From IMG/VR virus record IMGVR_UViG_3300035703_000044, positions 1 through 64,000 of that record: a DNA stretch of 64,000 bases, one strand, 5' to 3'. The DNA is from a virus. This document shows, one piece after another, positions 59,696-64,000 of this stretch. Both the position numbers and the translations under genes were made by a program. The notes below the pieces were generated by a model, which searched no databases, had not been told where the DNA came from, and saw only the letters and a list, made by a program, of their open reading frames with translations. Every line of letters begins with the position of its first letter. Within the stretch, counting starts at the first letter, position 1.

Positions 59696-60133
59696 ATGGA
59701 CGAGTTATACCAGTCATTACACAAAGCACAAACAAGTCTTTTTTGTTTAATGCAAAAGACTTGGGTATATCATTGGAATGTGGTTGGTTCGGATTTCTTT
59801 GAACTTCATGAAGCATTTGGTGAACAATATACTACAATGCAAGGTGAACTAGATAGATTGACTGAACATATGAGATATCTTCGCATGAAAGCTATCTCAC
59901 CAATCAGTAGAGTCATTGAAACATGCGAGATTCCAGAAGCATCATCAAACCCAACTGATAAATCTATGGTTTCTCAGTTGCTTGCAGACAATAAAAAGAT
60001 GATTGAACTTCTCACTTCTGTTGTAGAAGAATCTGAAAAAACAAAACAATATACTACATCAAATATTGCTCAGGATTTAATTGAAACACATGGCAAATTT
60101 GTTTGGATGTTACGATCGTATTTGAAAGAATGA
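59696..60133 (+). CDS. dps: Dps-like ferritin (DNA-protection protein)
   Basis: 145 residues. The Dps ferroxidase signature is intact: YHWNVVGSDFFELHEAFGEQ, with His 26, His 38, Asp 53 and Glu 57, the same spacing as His 51, His 63, Asp 78 and Glu 82 of E. coli Dps. A four-helix-bundle length and a C-terminal helix (IAQDLIETHGKFVWMLRSYL) fit. Dps oxidises iron with peroxide and can bind DNA; here it may protect phage or host DNA from light-driven oxidative damage. There is no basic Dps-type N-terminal tail, so DNA binding may be weak. Late-type promoter upstream. Confidence 0.85.
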   Translation: MDELYQSLHKAQTSLFCLMQKTWVYHWNVVGSDFFELHEAFGEQYTTMQGELDRLTEHMRYLRMKAISPISRVIETCEIPEASSNPTDKSMVSQLLADNKKMIELLTSVVEESEKTKQYTTSNIAQDLIETHGKFVWMLRSYLKE

Positions 60134-60303
60134 AAAAGAAAACCTTTAACAAACTTATTCAAAAACCTTTGAGGTTTCATCATCAAGATATTCATGAGGA
60201 ACTTGATATTATTAAGTTAGAACTATTAGAGATTAGGAGATTATTGCAAGATGTTAATCGTGAGATGCCGAGATTGCAACAAGGAGATAACCAGCACGAA
60301 TAA
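60130..60303 (+). CDS. Small coiled-coil protein
   Basis: 57 residues from ATG 60130, overlapping the Dps-like stop (ATGA). A basic start (KKKTFNKLIQKPLRFHH) leads to a coiled-coil helix (IHEELDIIKLELLEIRRLLQ). Overlaps the next gene by 53 bases in another frame. Function is unknown; coupling to dps is visible. Confidence 0.55.
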   Translation: MKKKTFNKLIQKPLRFHHQDIHEELDIIKLELLEIRRLLQDVNREMPRLQQGDNQHE

Positions 60304-60496
60304 AACTCAGGTGTGTGGTTGTCCAAATACTATGACTGTCAAAGGTGACAGTGTTTCAGCTGTTGACTTAAGTAGAGTAGTTATGGTAAACTCTACACAG
60401 AAAGAACAAAGAAATGTTCTGACTTCTCAAGATCTTGCTTTTCAGGAAGCAAGGAGACAACGCAAAGTTCGTAAACTGGACTTTGAGATTCGATAG
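60251..60496 (+). CDS. Small zinc-binding-like protein
   Basis: 81 residues with C-x2-C (CRDCNK) and C-x-C (CGCPN) pairs at the N-terminus, then a charged part ending in RRQRKVRKLDFEIR. I recall similar proteins (CGCPNxxTV and RKVRKLDFE blocks) in many cyanophages, without a function. The ATG lies inside the preceding gene. A zinc-stabilised fold is inferred. Confidence 0.7.
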   Translation: MLIVRCRDCNKEITSTNKTQVCGCPNTMTVKGDSVSAVDLSRVVMVNSTQKEQRNVLTSQDLAFQEARRQRKVRKLDFEIR

Positions 60497-60582
60497 GAAG
60501 GTCAAGCCGATAGGTGACGGCAGCTGTCTTGAAAACAGTCGAGGTGTTAAAGCCCTTAGGCGTTCGATTCGCCTACCTTCCG
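60496..60582 (+). tRNA. tRNA-Ser (anticodon TGA)
   Basis: 87 nt with a long variable arm, as expected for serine. Acceptor GGAAGGT/ACCTTCC perfect, anticodon loop CTTGAAA with TGA at 60530-60532, T arm AGGCG-TTCGATT-CGCCT. It starts at the last base of the preceding gene. CCA not encoded. Confidence 0.93.
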
Positions 60583-60705
60583 TTACATAAGATACAGATT
60601 TAAGATTTTGTTTCGTTTTCTGTATCGCAGTGTTACAGAATCCTGACATATAGTTGACTTTGAAAAACCAGTGATTAGTATATATTAGTAATACGAATCA
60701 CAGAC

Positions 60706-60855
60706 ATGGACCAACATACCTATAATAATTGGGTCCGTATAAAGGAAACATTTGAAGCATCTGGTAATACAGATAATATGTTTTACAAGAGATCAGTGGA
60801 GATAGTTAAGACTAGAAGAGATCCCTTGGCAAAGTTTCTTGGAGATGAAAAGTAA
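60706..60855 (+). CDS. Small conserved hypothetical protein (49 aa)
   Basis: 49 residues, MDQHTYNNWVRIKETFEASGN followed by a helical basic half (YKRSVEIVKTRRDPL). I recall similar short proteins beside cyanophage tRNAs. A weak promoter (TTGACT at 60654, TATATA at 60679, spacer 19) lies upstream. Function is unknown. Confidence 0.6.
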   Translation: MDQHTYNNWVRIKETFEASGNTDNMFYKRSVEIVKTRRDPLAKFLGDEK

Positions 60856-60873
60856 GATTATACATAGAGTACG

Positions 60874-60987
60874 ATGAGACATCTTGTTGTGGAATTACTT
60901 AATAATAATCTGTTCTTATTCATCTTGTGTTACCTCTTGACAATGGTTCCAATCTTGGGTATAATGATCATACACAAAAACAAATAA
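60874..60987 (+). CDS. Possible single-span membrane mini-protein (37 aa)
   Basis: 37 residues dominated by a hydrophobic helix (LFLFILCYLLTMVPILGIMII) with a short Lys-rich tail, ending one base before tRNA-Pro. The promoter of tRNA-Pro lies inside it. Holin-like size, but no Shine-Dalgarno sequence is evident and coding status is uncertain. Confidence 0.35.
   Translation: MRHLVVELLNNNLFLFILCYLLTMVPILGIMIIHKNK
60937..60965 (+). promoter_or_regulatory. Consensus sigma70-type promoter for tRNA-Pro
   Basis: Perfect TTGACA (60937-60942), 17 bp, perfect TATAAT (60960-60965), 22 bases before the tRNA. Confidence 0.85.
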
Positions 60988-61061
60988 CGGGGTGTAGCTC
61001 AGTTTGGTAGAGCGCTGCTTTTGGGAAGCAGAAGTCGTAGGTTCGAATCCTGTCACCCCGA
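60988..61061 (+). tRNA. tRNA-Pro (anticodon TGG)
   Basis: 74 nt. Acceptor CGGGGTG/CACCCCG perfect, anticodon loop TTTGGGA with TGG at 61022-61024, anticodon stem CTGCT/AGCAG, T arm GTAGG-TTCGAAT-CCTGT. CCA not encoded. Confidence 0.95.
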
Positions 61062-61077
61062 TCATAAAACTCACTTT

Positions 61078-61305
61078 ATGAAAATGCAAGAAATTTCTGA
61101 ACTTCAATCATTCACTGTAGAAGAGTTTCAAACTGACTTTGATAATCTTATGGATAGAGTAGAACAAGGAGAATCGTTTATCATAACAAGTGAACATGGT
61201 AGTGCAGTTATGGTGCCATATAAAGAAGTGGTAGAAGTATTTGAAGAATGTGGTGTGAGTGAGGATATAATACGCATTCACACCAACCACGAAGAAGGTT
61301 CATAA
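61078..61305 (+). CDS. Phd/YefM-like antitoxin-fold protein
   Basis: 75 residues from ATG 61078 (ATG 61084 possible; a longer frame runs through tRNA-Pro). The sequence FTVEEFQTDFDNLMDRVEQGESFIITSEHGSAVMVPYKE follows the Phd/YefM antitoxin pattern (N-terminal strand-helix, [E/D]G...I[TL]..G..AV[ML]xP). No toxin gene follows: the next features are tRNAs. It could be an anti-toxin that blocks a host toxin, or a DNA-binding regulator. Confidence 0.7.
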   Translation: MKMQEISELQSFTVEEFQTDFDNLMDRVEQGESFIITSEHGSAVMVPYKEVVEVFEECGVSEDIIRIHTNHEEGS

Positions 61306-61312
61306 TTTTCTC

Positions 61313-61384
61313 GGGACTGTCGCCTATTGGCTAAGGCCCACTGCTTATAACGGTGTGAACTGGGTTCAATTCCCAGCAGTCCTA
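61313..61384 (+). tRNA. tRNA-Ile (anticodon TAT)
   Basis: 72 nt. Acceptor GGGACTG/CAGTCCT, anticodon stem CACTG/CGGTG with loop CTTATAA and TAT at 61346-61348, T arm CTGGG-TTCAATT-CCCAG (TTCAA instead of TTCGA). A TAT anticodon reads ATA directly; bacteria usually use a lysidine-modified CAT tRNA. CCA not encoded. Confidence 0.88.
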
Positions 61385-61387
61385 CTT

Positions 61388-61460
61388 GCTCCTTTAGCTC
61401 TCTGGTGAAAGCACTCTGCTCATAACAGAAGAAAGGTCAGTTCGATCCTGACAAGGAGCA
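61388..61460 (+). tRNA. tRNA-Met or tRNA-Ile2 (anticodon CAT)
   Basis: 73 nt. Acceptor GCTCCTT/AAGGAGC perfect, anticodon loop CTCATAA with CAT at 61421-61423, T arm GTCAG-TTCGATC-CTGAC. Sequence alone does not separate elongator Met from lysidine-modified Ile; the neighbouring Ile(TAT) makes Met more likely. Confidence 0.88.
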
Positions 61461-61486
61461 CTAGGACAGAAACTCTTCTGTCCATC

Positions 61487-61515
61487 TTGACTTCTCCAAG
61501 TCAAACCCTTATAAT
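61487..61515 (+). promoter_or_regulatory. Sigma70-type promoter for the 61538 gene pair
   Basis: TTGACT (61487-61492), 17 bp, perfect TATAAT (61510-61515). A perfect 8-bp inverted repeat (GGACAGAA/TTCTGTCC, 61464-61483) lies just upstream. Confidence 0.8.
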
Positions 61516-61537
61516 ACTAAGGTCAACATTCAAAACA

Positions 61538-61753
61538 ATGACTCTCAATTCCAAATTCAAGAAAGACATCCAAACCCTTCGTGGTGCAGCAAACGGTGAA
61601 TTTTATCTTGATGTGAAGAATCCGAAACTTTACAAAAAGGTTCGTCGGTACTATGAAAGTGAAGGTGTAGTATTCTCTGGTGATCCTCTGGATGATTATG
61701 AAATGCTTATGGAATATGTGTATAGTGACCTTGAATCTGTGGAAGTAGCATGA
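61538..61753 (+). CDS. Small hypothetical protein
   Basis: 71 residues from ATG 61538 (a longer frame would start within the promoter). Basic N-terminal half (NSKFKKDIQTLRGAANGEFYLDVKNPKLYKKVRRYY), acidic C-terminus. The promoter just upstream suggests early expression. Overlaps the next gene by four bases. Not recognised. Confidence 0.6.
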   Translation: MTLNSKFKKDIQTLRGAANGEFYLDVKNPKLYKKVRRYYESEGVVFSGDPLDDYEMLMEYVYSDLESVEVA

Positions 61754-61998
61754 CAACACGACTTCCTAAAGTTCTTTTGGAACGAGAAGGATATCGTTTC
61801 GTTGAAGTGGGTATTCTTGAAATCAACGGTAAACCTGATTACCGTATGCAAAAACAAAACGAATACACCAAACGTTGGAATGACATTTATCTTTTTGATA
61901 ATGTTCTACAATGTTCTACTGCAATGGAAGATATTGAGTATGCGAAATGGTTAGATCCAGATCGTGTTCCTTGTTATGTGAGAGATGATGATGAGTAA
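61750..61998 (+). CDS. Small hypothetical protein
   Basis: 82 residues, with a mixed alpha/beta prediction (PKVLLEREGYRFVEVGILEINGKP; RWNDIYLFDNVLQC). Coupled by ATGA to the preceding gene. No motif recognised. A small stem (ATAGTC/GACTAT, 61999-62017) follows the stop. Confidence 0.6.
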   Translation: MTTRLPKVLLEREGYRFVEVGILEINGKPDYRMQKQNEYTKRWNDIYLFDNVLQCSTAMEDIEYAKWLDPDRVPCYVRDDDE

Positions 61999-62046
61999 AT
62001 AGTCACGGATGGACTATAACAGCACTGGTCGGGAGCAAAACCCCTT

Positions 62047-62280
62047 ATGTCTAAATCTGATATTCTCAGATACATTGGTAATGTTCTTCTCTTATCAGGA
62101 TACTTTTTCCTTTTATGGGGAGATCCAAAATCTGGGTTATTAGTTAAGTGTATAGGAAATGCATTTGTAATTCCCTTTGCACTTAAGTATAAGTTCTGGG
62201 ACATTTTAATTCTATGTGGTTTTTATGCCGCGATTGAGATACCAAAACTTATACAACTTTTCTTAGTTTCTCAAAACTGA
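62047..62280 (+). CDS. Small integral membrane protein
   Basis: 77 residues with about three hydrophobic segments (YIGNVLLLSGYFFLLWG; LLVKCIGNAFVIPFAL; FWDILILCGFYAAIEI). Weak resemblance to small phage membrane proteins with holin-like size, but no holin family is recognised. The last codons form the first hairpin of the array at 62259. Confidence 0.65.
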   Translation: MSKSDILRYIGNVLLLSGYFFLLWGDPKSGLLVKCIGNAFVIPFALKYKFWDILILCGFYAAIEIPKLIQLFLVSQN

Positions 62281-62400
62281 GTGGTGGAGTCAAATGACCC
62301 CTATGAGTTTCTTGCTTCTCTCAAGAGCAAGTGGTGCGGATGGAGGTTACTCCCGCTGAGTTTCTTGTTTTCTCGTACTCAAAACAAGTGGCGAGCCTGA
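62259..62400 (+). repeat. Three tandem hairpin units (TTTCTTR...YAAGTGGYG)
   Basis: Starts at 62259, 62308 and 62361 (spacing 49 and 53). Each unit has TTTCTT, an 8-bp stem (CTTAGTTT/AAACTGAG; CTTGCTCT/AGAGCAAG with one bulge; CTTGTTTT/AAAACAAG), then [A/T]GTGG[TC]G. Stems differ in sequence but conserve pairing. A GGAG-GTTA-CTCC hairpin lies between units 2 and 3. The first unit overlaps the end of the membrane gene. Candidate RNA element or protein-binding array. Confidence 0.7.
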
Positions 62401-62407
62401 GTTACAT

Positions 62408-62437
62408 AAGAGGAGTTGCATAAACTCCTCTTTTTTT
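62408..62437 (+). terminator. Terminator before the epimerase gene, with -35 in the loop
   Basis: AAGAGGAGT/ACTCCTCTT stem, TGCATAA loop, seven T. The TTGCAT of the next promoter begins in the stem and runs into the loop. Confidence 0.92.
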
Positions 62438-62444
62438 GTATAAT
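62416..62444 (+). promoter_or_regulatory. Sigma70-type promoter for the sugar module
   Basis: TTGCAT (62416-62421), 17 bp spanning the terminator's right arm and T-run, perfect TATAAT (62439-62444), 28 bases before ATG 62472. Confidence 0.7.
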
Positions 62445-62471
62445 AGATAGTACAGAGATTATTCATTTTCT

Positions 62472-63518
62472 ATGAGTCAATATGTAAAGAAGGCACTTGT
62501 GCTTGGTGCTGGTGGTTTTATTGGAAGTCATATGGTGAAGAGACTTCGTTCGGAAGGATATTGGGTTCGTGGTGTGGACCTAAAATATCCAGAATTTTCT
62601 GGGACTGAAGCCAATGAATTTGTTATTGGTGATCTGAGAGATGTTTCTTTTGTAGAACGAGTCATTCAATATAAAGGTGATCGTGGAAACTTTTATAAGT
62701 TTGTTCCATCCAGATATCTTCAGGCATTTGATGAAATTTATCAGTTTGCTGCTGATATGGGTGGTGCTGGATTTGTTTTTAGTGGAGAAAATGATGCAGA
62801 TATTATGCATAACTCCGCTACAATTAATCTAAATGTTCTTGAGTCTGTAAGAAAGTTTAATGACTTTCTTGGCAAAAATGTAACCAAAGTTTTCTATTCT
62901 GGATCTGCTTGCATGTATCCAGAACATAATCAGTTAGATCCAGACAACCCCGATTGTCGTGAAGAGTCTGCATATCCCGCTAACCCAGATTCAGAATATG
63001 GATGGGAAAAACTCTTTTCTGAACGTCTGTACTTTGCTTATCATCGCAACTATGGTATTCCTGTACGTGTTGCTCGATACCACAATATTTTTGGACCAGA
63101 AGGGACTTGGACTGGTGGTAGGGAAAAGGCCCCTGCAGCTATTTGTCGCAAAGTAGCAGAACTTCCTGATCTTGGTGGAACGATTGAAGTGTGGGGTGAT
63201 GGAGAACAGACACGTTCATTCCTTTATGTTGATGAGTGTATTGAAGCAACTCGTCGCATGATGGATTCCAATTTCATTGGACCAGTGAATATTGGTTCCG
63301 AAGAGATGGTGACGATTAATCAACTCGTAGATACTGTTTCTAAGGTTGCTGGCATCCCTGTAAAGAGACAACATAAACTTGATGCTCCTCTTGGTGTTCG
63401 TGGTCGCAACTCTAATAATGATCTGATTCGTGAAAAATTAGGTTGGGATTATGAACAGACTCTTGAAGAAGGCATTCGCAAAACATATTTCTGGATCAAA
63501 GAACAACTGCAAAAATGA
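62472..63518 (+). CDS. GDP-mannose 3,5-epimerase-like enzyme
   Basis: 348 residues, extended SDR. NAD-binding VLGAGGFIGSH (10-20); SDR YGWEK with Tyr 176 and Lys 180. The GME-type catalytic pair is present: Cys 147 in SGSACMYP and Lys 219 in GGREKAPAAICRK, with the same spacing (72) as Cys 145 and Lys 217 of Arabidopsis GME. The blocks ADMGGAGFVF and RYHNIFGPEGTW also match. It would convert GDP-D-mannose to GDP-L-galactose (and GDP-L-gulose). It is coupled by an ATGA overlap to a GT11 gene that could use the product. Specificity is inferred from residues, not tested. Confidence 0.88.
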   Translation: MSQYVKKALVLGAGGFIGSHMVKRLRSEGYWVRGVDLKYPEFSGTEANEFVIGDLRDVSFVERVIQYKGDRGNFYKFVPSRYLQAFDEIYQFAADMGGAGFVFSGENDADIMHNSATINLNVLESVRKFNDFLGKNVTKVFYSGSACMYPEHNQLDPDNPDCREESAYPANPDSEYGWEKLFSERLYFAYHRNYGIPVRVARYHNIFGPEGTWTGGREKAPAAICRKVAELPDLGGTIEVWGDGEQTRSFLYVDECIEATRRMMDSNFIGPVNIGSEEMVTINQLVDTVSKVAGIPVKRQHKLDAPLGVRGRNSNNDLIREKLGWDYEQTLEEGIRKTYFWIKEQLQK

Positions 63519-64000
63519 CTATCAGTTTTAACCTTTTGGGACATCATGGTAGACTCGGTAACCAGATGTTCCAGTATGCAACTTTAAAATCTATTGCTAC
63601 AAAACACGGATACGAGTTTACGATCCCTCCAAGTGATTTCAATGATCCTTGGCACGATCATCAACTCTTTGAGGGATTTGAACTTTATTCTCTACCAAAA
63701 GAGAATATTGGGTATAATCAAACAGATAAGAGAGTTGAGGAAGGTCACTTTCATTTCAATCAAGAACTTTATGAAAGTTGTCCTGATGATATAGATCTTT
63801 TTGGATACTTTCAAACTGAAAAGTATTTCTCAGACATCAAAGAAGATGTAAAAAAAGATTTTACATTTAAAGAAAATATTCTTTCAGTCGCAAAAGATTA
63901 CAGAAGTCAAATTGAGAGTGATGAAGTTATCTCATTACATGTTCGTAGAGGAGATTATGTAAATCAACCTTGGCATGGATGTTGTCCCCTTGAATATTAT
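63515..64000 (+). CDS. GT11 (alpha-1,2-fucosyltransferase family) glycosyltransferase, 5' part
   Basis: 162 residues visible; the gene continues past the right edge. The GT11 signatures are present: HGRLGNQMFQYA (about 10-21) and the nucleotide-sugar motif SLHVRRGDY (about 142-150). GT11 enzymes transfer L-fucose from GDP-L-fucose; GDP-L-galactose is the 6-hydroxy analogue. The ATGA overlap with the epimerase suggests one pathway, for instance modification of a surface glycan or of a virion glycoprotein. Confidence 0.88.
   Translation, partial: MTISFNLLGHHGRLGNQMFQYATLKSIATKHGYEFTIPPSDFNDPWHDHQLFEGFELYSLPKENIGYNQTDKRVEEGHFHFNQELYESCPDDIDLFGYFQTEKYFSDIKEDVKKDFTFKENILSVAKDYRSQIESDEVISLHVRRGDYVNQPWHGCCPLEYY

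Noticed and set aside
61250-61272. TATAAT inside the Phd-like gene as a promoter for tRNA-Ile
   Set aside because: The nearest TTGAAG is 19 bases upstream; possible but too weak to list.
62259-62400. CRISPR-like repeat array
   Set aside because: Units are hairpins with different stem sequences, only three copies, and no uniform spacers or cas genes.

Overview
The window is part of the genome of a lytic T4-like myovirus, most likely a marine cyanophage. The evidence is a near-complete T4 core gene set in cyanophage order, together with genes typical of cyanomyoviruses: a CobS-like ATPase, a DUF3110-like gene between gp47 and gp46, hsp20, mazG, nrdA/nrdB and a tRNA cluster. Every supported gene lies on the + strand. 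The DNA is AT-rich, genes are tightly packed, and many overlap as ATGA or TAATG. No integrase, insertion sequence or CRISPR array was seen. Host genus was not tested.

Layout. Positions 1-24000 hold the morphogenesis region: small proteins, neck gp13/gp14, gp15, gp16, an inserted block of large tail or decoration proteins (4561-12510, including a coiled-coil fibre-like protein and a propeller-like repeat protein), gp17, gp18, gp19, gp20, a gp67-like protein, gp21, gp22, gp23 and a gp3-position tail protein. Positions 23364-29305 hold uvsY, uvsW, gp55, gp47 and gp46. Positions 29462-32859 encode a CobT-like metallopeptidase/VWA protein and a CobS/MoxR-like AAA+ ATPase. Positions 32897-45111 are the replication operon: gp45, gp44, a DruA/DUF4338-like protein, gp62, regA, hsp20, two small Sm-like genes, gp43, uvsX, gp41 and mazG. 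Two GIY-YIG/NUMOD3 homing endonucleases interrupt or flank this block. Positions 45968-52963 carry small genes and probable head-internal proteins, one of them a nucleotidyltransferase with a T4-style capsid-targeting peptide. Positions 52966-57399 hold primase gp61, nrdA and nrdB. Positions 57448-62280 form an accessory region with a third GIY-YIG gene, an exported RlpA-like protein, a Dps-like ferritin, nine convincing tRNAs (Ala lies earlier, at 47127) plus one degenerate tRNA-like sequence, and a Phd-like antitoxin. The right end starts a sugar module: a GDP-mannose 3,5-epimerase homologue and a GT11 (alpha-1,2-fucosyltransferase family) gene cut by the window edge.

Regulation seen in the sequence. 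Two promoter classes recur. One is a sigma70-type pair (TTGACN, exactly 17 bp, TATAAT-like) before gp55, small early-type genes and tRNAs. The other is a T4-late-type box (TATAAATA, CATAAATA, AATAAATA or TCTAAATA) before structural genes, fitting the gp55 and gp45 encoded here. Strong hairpin-plus-T-run terminators separate blocks. They are often fused to the next promoter: the terminator T-run runs into TATAAATA, or the -35 box sits inside the hairpin. Several genes begin at an ATG directly after the T-run with no evident Shine-Dalgarno sequence.

The most interesting parts are the L-galactose-type sugar module, the packaged nucleotidyltransferase, the CobS/CobT-like pair, the DruA-like gene inside the clamp-loader operon, the Dps and RlpA genes, the terminator/promoter hybrids, and a three-copy hairpin array at 62259-62400.
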